64,000 nucleotides of DNA, from assembly GCA_964036045.1 (NCBI GenBank), contig OZ038385.1:26868853-26932852 (forward strand), in the 5' to 3' direction. Shown here one piece after another: positions 1 to 10,300 of this stretch. Below the pieces are notes generated by a model that was given only the letters and a program-made list of their open reading frames with translations, was not told where the DNA came from and did not search any database. This stretch comes from Eutreptiella sp. 'Long Island Sound 2002' (Eukaryota; Euglenozoa; Euglenophyceae; Eutreptiales; Eutreptiaceae). The position numbers and the translations under genes are program-made. The first letter of the stretch is position 1; every line of letters starts with the position of its first letter.

Positions 1-1352
1 CATAATGTTTCCGTAATTTTTAAGCCTTTCGTTCTGATTGTCAATGTATCGGCGACTGTCAGTTGGCTCGCGATTTTGCGGTAACCGATTGGTTAACTGT
101 TATTTACAGATATTTTAGCAGAAACCCCGCTGAAGGGTCAGATTTCATCAGTAATGGGTTCGTTGCTTCCGCCATTTTCTCAATATGCATTCGAAATTTT
201 AATCTGAATTTTTCGCGATGTCGAAATCAGATTTTCGACTTCGACATCGCCGCACTTGATTTGGTCTTCTTCGAGTGGTCATACTCTTTTCCCTATGCCC
301 GAATCAGGTTTCCCTTATATCTGCCACCCCTTTGACTTGGAGATATAAGGGAAACAAAAGTGATTCGTGGGACCACTTCGAAGGGCCATATCTACGCGTG
401 AGTGTGAGGAAAGAGAATAAAGAAGGTTGCGTTGCAATTGCCTTAGTCTCAACTTATTTTTAGTAGGGTCCAACACCTTAGGTCATCATACACATTCGTT
501 GTATCATAGGATGATGGTCAACATGGTAGAAATTTGTTTATAACTTGTTGACCATGGGTCCGGACTTGATATTATGACTTTCGAGTGTAGCGCATGAGTC
601 TTGCGGTTGCATAGCATCTTTTCTTAGGTTCCCACGTCCATTTAACCCATAGTTATGACCATGGAGGGGCATGGCATACCATGGTGGGAGCCAATTTTCA
701 GGGCTATGTGTGATATTGGTAGTATATGTCTTGAGATGCTCACGCCCATGTTATATATCTTCGTGTGGCCGAAGAGATGGGGAGCCACACGTGACAAGGG
801 CTTTGCTCATGTCCCAATTGTGGAATTCAAAGCGCTAGACTAAGTCTACCGCGTATGTATTGCTCATGGTATGTTTGGCAAGGAGATCCATGAGTGCACT
901 CCCATTTTCATGCAGCATGTAGATATGAGTGGGGAAGGTATCTCCATGCGCCTGATTGGGGATCCAAGTGGGGGAATTGTTCGCAAATGGTTCCAATCAT
1001 TTGTATATTGAACCATGCGCGGATATCATGGGTGAGCATAGAGATATACTATCATGACAACTTTGTATTTGGACATATTTTCATGTTTTTGACCTCAATT
1101 TTTGCTCATTTTTGCGTTTTGTGTACTTACCTGGTCGACAAACAGCAAGAATCCTATGGTGAGTCGAACCATGGTACGTTGTTCATATGTTGGCATATGC
1201 TTTGGAGTTGAACACCACCATATGCCGGATCGCGTACTCCATTTGGCTTGGCGCACGAAGGATTACAAGAATTGGTCTCAAGATCATGGGCTGACTTGGG
1301 CGGTGCGTGGCGCCCATATCCGAAGGGGTTTCGAGGGTAAAGTGGGGATGTT
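1..1352 (+). repeat. Partial LTR of chromovirus 1 family (copy A)
   Basis: This stretch aligns without net gaps to the 5' LTR (offset +6041) and the 3' LTR (offset +16913) of chromovirus 1, differing by scattered substitutions. It enters from the left edge of the window. Homology stops abruptly after GATGTT at 1352, where it should continue with CATGGG as at 7394. The last ~810 bp of the LTR, including its 3' terminus, are missing. It contains short open frames (655-843, 894-1211) that recur in the other copies but resemble no known protein. It is either a truncated solo LTR or the original 5' LTR of the element, disrupted by the satellite block that follows. Confidence 0.9.
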
Positions 1353-1929
1353 TAGGTAGGTAGGTATCTTCGGGAGCTCGGGATGCCTCCTTTGACGGTG
1401 CAGGAAGAAGGTCTTACCAAGGGGACGTTTTGTCCCTCCCACTGCCCTATGTTAGGTGCCTCTTGAGCCGCTCCCGCATGTGCTTGGGAAGGCATTGTCG
1501 CGGCCACCCGGTCCATGTGTCCCAGGTGGGAGGGTGTCCCCACATGTGTCCATGAGTAGGGCCACATGCCCCCTCCTTCGGGCGGCAGCTCTGGGGGCTG
1601 CCCAGCCGTGTGGAGTATCTCTCACCACAAGGGGTATTGCTCCCGCTTGTCTACGGTACGACCGCCTCACCCTTGTGGCTTGAGTTGCGGGGCCGCTCCG
1701 CTTGGCAGGCGACCCCCTCCTGGACTGTGTACCGGCCCGCCTGTCACCGGTTGCATCCACGGCTCCGGGTGACGTTTGCCATGGTCCCCGATGCAGCCTA
1801 GCCGGGCTCGGACCAGCAGCCTTGGAGTACCGCTCCTGCCACTGGCCCGGTGGGTCGGCTGGGTCGCCCCAGTGTGTCCGAACCATGGGGTGTTGGTTCT
1901 TTTCTGTCCCTCGGCCGCCCTACGTGTGT
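1353..1929. other. GC-rich spacer between LTR copy A and satellite 1
   Basis: It begins with three TAGG units at the LTR break and then becomes GC-rich. Open frames on both strands show no recognisable domain and look compositional. I see no gene here. Confidence 0.6.
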
Positions 1930-4900
1930 GCAGTGTCCTGGGCCTCCCGGCTCCTGTTCACCGGTGTGCCCGCTCGGTGTGTTGTGTTGCGTGTGCGGCG
2001 TCCTGGGCCTCCCGGCTCCTGTTCACAGGTGTGCTGCTCGGTGTGTTGTGTTGCGTGTGCGGTGTCCTGGGCCCCCCGGCTCCTGTTCACCGGTGCGCCC
2101 GCTCGGTGTGTTGTGTTGCGTGTGCGGTGTCCTGGGCCTCCCGGCTCCTGTTCACCGGTGCGCCCGCTCGGTGTGTTGTGTGGCGTGTGCGGCGTCCTGG
2201 GCCTCCCGGCTCCTGTTCACCGGTGTGCCCGCTCGGTGTGTTGTGTGGCGTGTGCGGCGTCCTGGGCCTCCCGGCTCCTGTTCACCGGTGTGCCCGCTCG
2301 GTGTGTTGTGTTGCGTGTGCGGCGTCCTGGGCCTCCCGGCTCCTGTTCACCGGTGTGCCCGCTCGGTGTGTTGTGTGGCGTGTGCGGCGTCCTGGGCCTC
2401 CCGGCTCCTATTCACCGGTGTGCTGCTCGGTGTGTTGTGTTGCGTGTGCGGCGTCCTGGGCCTCCCGGCTCCTGTTCACGGGTGTGCTGCTCGGTGTGTT
2501 GTGTTGCGTGTGCGGCGTCCTGGGCCTCCCGGCTCCTGTTCACCGGTGCGCCCGCTCCGTGTGTTGTGTGGCGTGTGCGGCGTCCTGGGCCTCCCGGCTC
2601 CTGTTCACCGGTGTGCCCGCTCGGTGTGTTGTGTGGCGTGTGCGGCGTCCTGGGCCTCCTGGCTCCTGTTCACCGGTGTGCCCGCTCGGTGTGTTGTGTT
2701 GCGTGTGCGGCGTCCTGGGCCTCGCGGCTCCTGTTCACCGGTGTGCCCGCTCGGTGTGTTGTGTGGCGTGTGCGGCGTCCTGGGCCTCCCGGCTCCTATT
2801 CACCGGTGTGCTGCTCGGTGTGTTGTGTTGCGTGTGCGGCGTCCTGGGCCTCCCGGCTCCTGTTCACGGGTGTGCTGCTCGGTGTGTTGTGTTGCGTGTG
2901 CGGCGTCCTGGGCCTCCCGGCTCCTGTTCACCGGTGTGCCCGCTCGGTGTGTTGTGTGGCGTGCGCGGCGTCCTGGGCCTCCCGGCTCCTGTTCACCGGT
3001 GCGCCCGCTCGGTGTGTTGTGTTGCGTGTGCGGCGTCCTGGGCCTCCCGGCTCCTGTTCACCGGTGTGCCCGCTCGGTGTGTTGTGTGGCGTGTGCGGCG
3101 TCCTGGGCCTCCCGGCTCCTGTTCACCGGTGTGCTGCTCGGTGTGTTGTGTTGCGTGTGCGGCGTCCTGGGCCTCCCGGCTCCTGTTCACCGGTGTGCCC
3201 GCTCGGTGTGTTGTGTTGCGTGTGCGGCGTCCTGGGCCCCCCGGCTCCTGTTCACCGGTGCGCCCGCTCGGTGTGTTGTGTTGCGTGTGCGGTGTCCTGG
3301 GCCTCCCGGCTCCTGTTCACCGGTGCGCCCGCTCGGTGTGTTGTGTGGCGTGTGCGGCGTCCTGGGCCTCCCGGCTCCTGTTCACCGGTGTGCCCGCTCG
3401 GTGTGTTGTGTGGCGTGTGCGGCGTCCTGGGCCTCCCGGCTCCTGTTCACCGGTGTGCCCGCTCGGTGTGTTGTGTTGCGTGTGCGGCGTCCTGGGCCTC
3501 CCGGCCCCTGTTCACCGGTGTGCCCGCTCGGTGTGTTGTGTGGCGTGTGCGGCGTCCTGGGCCTCCCGGCTCCTATTCACCGGTGTGCTGCTCGGTGTGT
3601 TGTGTTGCGTGTGCGGCGTCCTGGGCCTCCCGGCTCCTGTTCACGGGTGTGCTGCTCGGTGTGTTGTGTTGCGTGTGCGGCGTCCTGGGCCTCCCGGCTC
3701 CTGTTCACCGGTGTGCCCGCTCGGTGTGTTGTGTGGCGTGTGCGGCGTCCTGGGCCTCCCGGCTCCTGTTCACCGGTGTGCCCGCTCGGTGTGTTGTGTT
3801 GCGTGTGCGGCGTCCTGGGCCTCCCGGCTCCTGTTCACCGGTGTGCCCGCTCGGTGTGTTGTGTGGCGTGTGCGGCGTCCTGGGCCTCCCGGCTCCTATT
3901 CACCGGTGTGCTGCTCGGTGTGTTGTGTTGCGTGTGCGGCGTCCTGGGCCTCCCGGCTCCTGTTCACGGGTGTGCTGCTCGGTGTGTTGTGTTGCGTGTG
4001 CGGCGTCCTGGGCCTCCCGGCTCCTGTTCACCGGTGTGCCCGCTCGGTGTGTTGTGTGGCGTGCGCGGCGTCCTGGGCCTCCCGGCTCCTGTTCACCGGT
4101 GCGCCCGCTCGGTGTGTTGTGTTGCGTGTGCGGCGTCCTGGGCCTCCCGGCTCCTGTTCACCGGTGTGCCCGCTCGGTGTGTTGTGTGGCGTGTGCGGCG
4201 TCCTGGGCCTCCCGGCTCCTGTTCACCGGTGTGCTGCTCGGTGTGTTGTGTTGCGTGTGCGGCGTCCTGGGCCTCCCGGCTCCTGTTCACCGGTGTGCTG
4301 CTCGGTGTGTTGTGTTGCGTGTGCGGCGTCCTGGGCCCCCCGGCTCCTGTTCACCGGTGCGCCCGCTCGGTGTGTTGTGTTGCGTGTGCGGTGTCCTGGG
4401 CCTCCCGGCTCCTGTTCACCGGTGCGCCCGCTCGGTGTGTTGTGTTGCGTGTGCGGCGTCCTGGGCCTCCCGGCTCCTGTTCACCGGTGTGCCCGCTCGG
4501 TGTGTTGTGTGGCGTGTGCGGCGTCCTGGGCCTCCCGGCTCCTGTTCACCGGTGTGCTGCTCGGTGTGTTGTGTTGCGTGTGCGGCGTCCTGGGCCTCCC
4601 GGCTCCTGTTCACCGGTGTGCCCGCTCGGTGTGTTGTGTGGCGTGTGCGGCGTCCTGGGCCTCCCGGCTCCTGTTCACCGGTGTGCTGCTCGGTGTGTTG
4701 TGTTGCGTGTGCGGCGTCCTGGGCATCCCGGCTGCTGTTCACCGGTGTGCCCGCTCGGTGTGTTGTGTGGCGTGTGCGGCGTCCTGGGCCTCCCGGCTCC
4801 TGTTCACCGGTGTGCCCGCTCGGTGTGTTGTGTGGCGTGTGCGGCGTCCTGGGCCTCCCGGCTCCTGTTCACCGGTGCGCCCGCTCGGTGTGTTTTGTTG

Positions 4901-5160
4901 CGTGTGCGGCGTCCTGGGCCTCCCGGCTCCTGTTCACCGGTGTGCCCGCTCGGTGTGTTGTGTGGTGTGTGCGGTGTCCTGGGCCTCCCGGCTCCTGTTC
5001 ACCGGTGTGCTGCTCGGTGTGTTGTGTTGCGTGTGCGGCGTCCTGGGCCTCCCGGCTCCTGTTCACCGGTGCGCCCGCTCGGTGTGTTGTGTTGCGTGTG
5101 CGGTGTCCTGGGCCTCCCGGCTCCTGTTCACCGGTGTGCCCGCTCGGTGTGTTGTGTTGC
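1930..5160 (+). repeat. Satellite 1: ~65-bp GC-rich tandem array, about 50 units
   Basis: Units of 64 or 65 bp share a core of CCTGGGCCTCCCGGCTCCTG, then TTCACCGGTGTGCCCGCTCG and a GTGTGTTGTG segment. The 1-bp difference comes from GTGCCCGCT versus GTGCTGCT variants. Variant units recur in blocks: a CTATTCACC variant is seen at about 2410, 2798, 3575 and 3898. The segment 2993-3190 is repeated at 4093-4290, exactly 1100 bp away (17 units), so a higher-order repeat exists. No unit contains a stop in any forward frame, so all three plus frames stay open through the array. These frames are not evidence of genes. Confidence 0.95.
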
Positions 5161-5188
5161 TGTGCGGGGCGTCGCTGCGGGGCGCTCA

Positions 5189-5337
5189 CTCGTCCATCCG
5201 GACGGCGGCTATCGTAGCCGGCAGGGGCTGGGTACCCTCCGGGCGCACACACGTCCATCCGGACGGCGGCTGTTCGTAGCCGGTAGGGGCTTGGTACCCT
5301 CCGGGCGCGCACTCGTCCATCCGGACGGCGGCTGGCG
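5189..5337 (+). repeat. Short tandem repeat, ~61-62 bp, about 2.5 copies
   Basis: CGTCCATCCGGACGGCGGCT occurs at 5191, 5252 and 5314, separated by GTAGCCGG-type sequence and TACCCTCCGGGCGC. It is a small tandem array directly after satellite 1 with an unrelated unit. The repeated core contains the self-complementary TCCGGA. Confidence 0.85.
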
Positions 5338-6064
5338 TGCGTGTGCTCGCTCTTTGTGGCCGGGTCGGGCGGGCCGGCCTCCCGGGCGCGTTGTGGTGCG
5401 CCTCACCTTTTCCTTTGGCCGCCTTGTCTTTCTGCTTTGCTTGGCCCCCTCCGGGGTGGGGGTGCCCCCCTCTCTCTCGCTGTCCTTGCCGTTCCTCGTT
5501 GCCTTGGCGCTGTGCTTTGGTTGTTTTTCTCGGCCTCCCGCTCCTGGCTTTTCGTGCGCCTCGTTTGTGTCTCCCGCTTGGCCGTTGGCTGCTCTTTGGT
5601 GGTTTCTCCCCCCCCCCCTTCCCTTTTTGCGTCTCTCGGTTTTCGTTGCTCCTCTTTGGTGCCTTGGTGTTTTGTTTTTTTTTTTTTTCTTCCCCTTCTT
5701 CCCCTGTGCGCCCCCTTTGTCTCCGGCTTTCTCTGGTTTCCGGCCCCGGGTGCCCTGGGCCTCGGCGCTTTGCGTTGTTTGCTTTGTTGGCCTTCCGCCT
5801 CTCGGCTCTCCGTGCGCTTGTCCCTCTTTCGTGCTTTCCGCCTGGCTGGTGGTTGCTCCCCGGTGGTTGCTGCCCCCCCCCCCCGCCCCCCCTTTTTGTC
5901 TCGCGGTTTTCGTGGCTGCCGCTCGGTGCTGTGTGCCGTGTGCTGTGTTGTGCTGTGCCTCCCTGGGTGCGGTGCTGCGCCGCGCTGCTGCGCGTTGTGT
6001 CCTCCGGTGTTGTGCTGTCCTGTGCTGTGTTGTGCTCGTTGGGTGCCGCTGCTTGTTGCGCCGT
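5338..6064 (+). other. Pyrimidine-rich block with diverged ~270-bp duplication
   Basis: The plus strand is strongly C/T-biased, with a T-run near 5675-5690 and C-runs near 5610 and 5876. Sequence around 5545-5660 is echoed around 5810-5930 (Cx9 run, then TTTTTGNGTCTC, then GGTTTTCG), which suggests an old tandem duplication. Open plus frames here look compositional and I call no gene. It joins LTR copy B directly at 6065. Confidence 0.6.
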
Positions 6065-6255
6065 GCCTTTCGTTCTGATTGTCAATGTATCGGCGACTGT
6101 CAGTTGGCTCGCGATTTTGCGGTAACCGATTGGTTAACTGTTATTTACAGATATTTTAGCAGAAACCCCGCTGAAGGGTCAGATTTCATCAGTAATGGGT
6201 TCGTTGCTTCCGCCATTTTCTCAATATGCATTCGAAATTTTAATCTGAATTTTTC

Positions 6256-6291
6256 GCGATGTCGAAATCAGATTTTCGACTTCGACATCGC
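6256..6291 (+). promoter_or_regulatory. LTR inverted repeat GCGATGTCGA / TCGACATCGC
   Basis: The 10-bp arms at 6256-6265 and 6282-6291 are exact complements with a 16-nt loop. The repeat is conserved in copy A (215-224/241-250) and the 3' LTR (17128-17137/17154-17163). It lies just upstream of the TATA-bearing hairpin. Function is unknown. Confidence 0.65.
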
Positions 6292-6348
6292 CGCACTTGA
6301 TTTGGTCTTCTTCAAGTGGTCATACTCTTTTCCCTATGCCCCAATCAG

Positions 6349-6396
6349 GTTTCCCTTATATCTGCCACCCCTTTGACTTGGAGATATAAGGGAAAC
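6349..6396 (+). promoter_or_regulatory. LTR hairpin: 15-bp inverted repeat around TTATAT
   Basis: GTTTCCCTTATATCT (6349-6363) and its exact reverse complement (6382-6396) flank an 18-nt loop. The same structure is perfect in copy A (308-322/341-355) and has one mismatch in the 3' LTR (17221-17235/17254-17268). The arm contains a TATA-like TTATAT, so this may be a promoter element or a transcript hairpin; the role is inferred. Confidence 0.7.
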
Positions 6397-8205
6397 AAAA
6401 GTGATTCGTGGGACCACTTCGAAGGGCCATATCTACGCGTGAGTGTGAGGAAAGAGAATAAGGAAGTTTGCGTTGCAATTGCCTTAGTCTCAACTTATTT
6501 TTAGTAGGGTCCAACACCTTAGGTCATCATACACATTCGTTGTATCATAGGATGAGGGTCAACATGGTAGAAAGTTTTTTATAACATGTTGACCATGGGT
6601 CCGGACTTGATATTATGACTTTCGAGTGTAGCGCATGAGTCTTGCGGTTGCATAGCATCTTTTCTTAGGTTCCCACGTCCATTTAACCCATAGTTATGAC
6701 CATGGAGGGGCATGGCATACCATGGTGGGAGCCAATTTTCAGGGCTATGTGTGATATTGGTAGTATATGTCTTGAGATGCTCACGCCCATGTTATATATC
6801 TTCGTGTGGCCGAAGAGATGGGGAGCCACACGTGACAAGGGCTTTGCCCATGTCCCAATTGTGGAATTCAAAGCGCTAGACTAAGTCTACCGCGTATGTA
6901 TTGCTCATGGTATGTTTGGCAAGGAGATCCATGAGTGCACTCCCATTTTCATGGGGCATGTAGATATGAGTGGGGAAGGTATCTCCATGCGCCCGATTGG
7001 GGATCCAAGTGGGGGAATTGTTCGCAAATGGTTCCAATCATTTGTATATTGAACCATGCGCGGATATCATGGGTGAGCATAGAGATATACTATCATGACA
7101 ACTTTGTATTTGGACATATTTTCATGTTTTTGACCTCAATTTTTGCTCATTTTTGCGTTTTGTGTACTTACCTGGTCGACAAACAGCAAGAATCCTATGG
7201 TGAGTCGAACCATGGTACGTTGTTCATATGTTGGCATATGCTTTGGAGTTGAACACCACCATATGCCGGATCGCGTACTCCATTTGGCTTGGCGCACGAA
7301 GGATTACAAGAATTGGTCTCAAGATCATGGGCTGACTTGGGCGGTGCGTGGCGCCCATATCCGAAGGGGTTTCGAGGGTAAAGTGGGGATGTTCATGGGC
7401 ATTGACCTTTGGTCTCTATCCTCCATGAATACTAGACTTCGATTCCATGCATACTTTGAGCCTTCGGATAAGTGGTAACTTCAATTTTGAGCATATATTA
7501 CATATATGGCCAATATGGTGTGAACTGGCAGTTTTTGGCATGTTATGAGTTCAAACTCATGGGGCATATCTCTAAGCCCATTTGACTCCAGGTCCAACCA
7601 AGTATATGTCAGGGTAAGGCATGGTCCTGAGCGCCACTCTAGGCCATGACACGCCACCTTCCCTATTAAACTAGGATTTAGAGGCTTGGGAGTGAACACT
7701 TTTTAGGGGTTATGTAGTGACTTGTGACACATGTAACTTAGCCATGCACTTGGATCTGGTTCAAGGCATCACAGTGGTGAGTCAAGGGGAGGTCTTTAGT
7801 CCAAGGAACGAAGGGTACATGGCAGTGATTGTGTATGTTACTATCCTTCCTCACATTTGTTCATATTGTGTTCGTGTGTCCGATTCCGGGCTTCTCTTGG
7901 TAGTTATGTAGATGCCCAACGCCCGGTTCTCCATGTGGCCATGAGACCAGCGTGTTGAAGGATCGTACGAGGTCAACGCGGGACCTTGGACGACCTTGAA
8001 GCCGCAGATTGGATTGTGGATTGGGTTATTGCTGTATTTGTGGGATCTGGTTGCTGTTCAGGGTTGAAGGAGGATTGTATTTTCTATATTTTTGGATTTT
8101 GGACCCTGGATTTTGAGAAATGCAATCGCTGATCAGGAGCAAGTCAGCAGGGGTGACAGGCGGAAGGGGCACAGCAGGGGCCGGTCCTGGTAGGGACCTT
8201 CTTTA

Positions 8206-8217
8206 TGGTAGCAGAGG
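8206..8217 (+). promoter_or_regulatory. Primer-binding site for initiator tRNA-Met, chromovirus 1
   Basis: TGGTAGCAGAGG is complementary to the 3' end of animal-type initiator tRNA-Met, including the CCA tail, and follows the LTR end with no spacer. Land-plant elements usually carry TGGTATCAGAGC instead. The site lies inside the open frame that begins at 8120, so that frame's first 28 codons are LTR sequence. Confidence 0.88.
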
Positions 8218-8425
8218 CGTACCTGCTGCCCCTACCTACCGCCGACCCGGGGACTTGGGCCCCTATGAGCCCTGCCCAAGTACGCCCCGGGTGCGTATTG
8301 TGGACTCGGTGGAGACCACGCCGGAGATTGGAGCCAGAGAAGAGCCGAGACGCTCAGGAGCATGGCGAACTCCGGAAGTTGAAGCCCGAAGAGAAGTACG
8401 ACGTTCGGAAAGAGGAGGACTTGAC

Positions 8426-10300
8426 ATGGAGGACCTGGTCTCCATGTGTGAGCGTCGCTGCCGAAAGGCATGCAACCTCCGCTCCGCCGCGGAGGACTCT
8501 GAGGAGACCTGCCATTCAGGCAGCAGTGGAGGACGGGCCCGGCGTTACCGGAAGCGCGGGTCACCCAAGCCCGCGGCAGGGGACGCCGGGGCTATGGATA
8601 CGGACCCCAGCCCGGTCAGGCTTTGGGACTCCGAGGGGCACTCCGATGGCTATCGGACCTGCTTCCCCTCGGAGTCGGAGGAGATGCCCGCGCCGACCGC
8701 CAGGGCGCATACGGCCGCCGAGCCCGCCCTGAAGCACGACGCCGAGGGCTTGGAGAGGCCAGCCAGGGCCAGGACGGCACCTGTGCCCCGGCACACGGGA
8801 CCAGAGATGGACGCCATGGGCGATACGCCCATGGGCGATGAGTCTGAGGCGCCTGGACCCAAGGGATGCGCCAAAGCGGGTGAGGCAGGGCACACCAGGT
8901 GCCACTGTGACCACGTGGCGTTCCTCATCGGGAAGTACCAGAAAGTGGGGAAAGACGTTCTCATGGGGCACCTGGACCGGCTGGACAACCAGACGGATGC
9001 CCTGGAGGCCACCACCATCAGCATCATGGAGGATCAGTCGGAGATCGAACGTGATGTTGCAGAGCTGCGAGAGGATCAGGGCCGGTATCAGGCCAGGCTG
9101 GAGAAGGCACTGGAGACCCAGCAGCGCGTGGTGGACAGTCTTCTCCACCTTGTGGAGGATCTGTCGGGTCGACTGAGACGGCTGGAGAGTTCATCTCTTG
9201 CCTCAGGTCCGGAGCTCCCGGCGAAGCCCGCAACGGCGGAGCTGGTTGAGCGGGTCCAGATCCTCAGTAGCGCCATGGAGAGACCCGTGGACGCCCCTGC
9301 AGAGGCACCGTACGCGCCTCCGCGTGTTGACCCAGCTGCGCTGCCGTTTGTTCCCCTATTCAGCGAATCAACAATGCTCGGGGAACACACGGCACCGGCT
9401 GGGACCATGCGGGAAGAGCACGTGACCGTGGACCTGAGGAGCCCGACGGTCAAGATGCCCCATGTGGTCCGGGATCCACCGACCGCTACGCCTGCCCATG
9501 CAGCTTATGCGGAAGAGGAGATCCATGCAATGGGCGCAAGGACCATGGGAGCGGCCGACGGGTATGGAGGATGCGGCCACCCAAGCGGAAGCGTATGGGT
9601 GAAGGACCCCGATACGGGGATCTGGACAGCCGGAGGGGCAAGTGCATCCGGCGCCCCAGACCCCATGGGATCAGGCCCAGCTGGACCATACCCCATGGAG
9701 GAGAGGGACGTACGGGGAGTGTACTCCCGCCCCCCGGCCACAGGAGGCATCCGTCTTGGCGGAGTGGTGGCCGCTGACGTCAGGGACGCCGTCAGGATCG
9801 ACGACCTCCGGGGAATCAAGATCCCCTATTACGACGGGAACCCGTCCAACCTGGATGACTTCATCCTGGACTGGGAGGACTTCGCCGAGGATGTCGTGGG
9901 CGAGATGCGGGGGGCGCCGCGGGACAAGTGGGTGTGCCGGACATTCCCACACCGGCTGGCGCAGGACCTGAAGGAGGAGCTGCAGGCTCAGATCCGGGAA
10001 GGACTGATCCATACGAAGCAGGCCTGCCTCCAGTGGTTGGAGGATGAGGAGCGGGTGGACGCTCCGAACCAGAAGCTGGAGGACTTGTGGTCCATCCCGC
10101 TGCCGCTGGACCGCGGTGAGTTGCGGGTCCGGGAGTGGAACCGGTATCTGCGGAAGTACCGGCGGAGCCTCAAGCTGGTTGAGGACTGGAACGAGTCCAG
10201 CGAGATCCGTCACCTGCTAAAGGACGTTCTGCCCAGCCACTGGAAGAAGAAGGTGGAGGACGGAGGAAAAAGAAGCGAGCCAAGAAGCGGGTGGCGGTGA
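8426..10300 (+). pseudogene. gag: Gag N-terminal part, chromovirus 1
   Basis: This encodes the structural Gag polyprotein that packages the element RNA in cytoplasmic particles. I favour the ATG at 8426 because the upstream ATG at 8120 lies inside the LTR and its frame crosses the PBS. The N-terminal third is low-complexity and charged. A predicted coiled coil follows (about 8960-9190; heptad-like leucines in DRLDNQTDALE and RLEKALETQQRV). Then comes a retrotransposon-gag-like region beginning at about 9800 with the motif IPYYDGNPSNLDDFILDWE. The frame ends at a TGA at 10298-10300 in a lysine/arginine-rich stretch. The rest of the capsid-like region continues in the -1 frame, so this Gag is split. 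There is no canonical slippery heptamer, and an indel is the simpler explanation. Confidence 0.75.

Larger units (their letters stand above)
6065..8205 (+). repeat. 5' LTR of chromovirus 1 (copy B)
   Basis: It is collinear with 16937-19077 over 2141 bp, with no net length change and a few dozen substitutions. The right end is fixed by two facts: homology to the 3' LTR stops at 8205, and the tRNA primer-binding site starts at 8206. The LTR ends in CTTCTTTA rather than the usual CA. Its first bases are missing compared with copies A and C. An ATG at 8120 inside the LTR opens a frame that runs through the PBS into gag. Confidence 0.93.

Noticed and set aside
655-1359. Small LTR-encoded genes (62-111 codons in each LTR copy)
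   Set aside because: They recur only because the LTR recurs; the frames differ between copies and have no recognisable domain.
1930-5160. CRISPR-like array
   Set aside because: Contiguous tandem units with no variable spacers, in a eukaryotic repeat context.
1702-6376. Three plus-strand frames of about 1170-1510 codons as giant repeat proteins
   Set aside because: They are the three frames of a stop-poor satellite, one running into an LTR. There is no start context, no domain and no unique sequence.
10255-10300. Programmed -1 frameshift between gag halves of chromovirus 1
   Set aside because: The direction is right, but no X-XXY-YYZ heptamer is in register, and the element has several other lesions. 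An indel is simpler.
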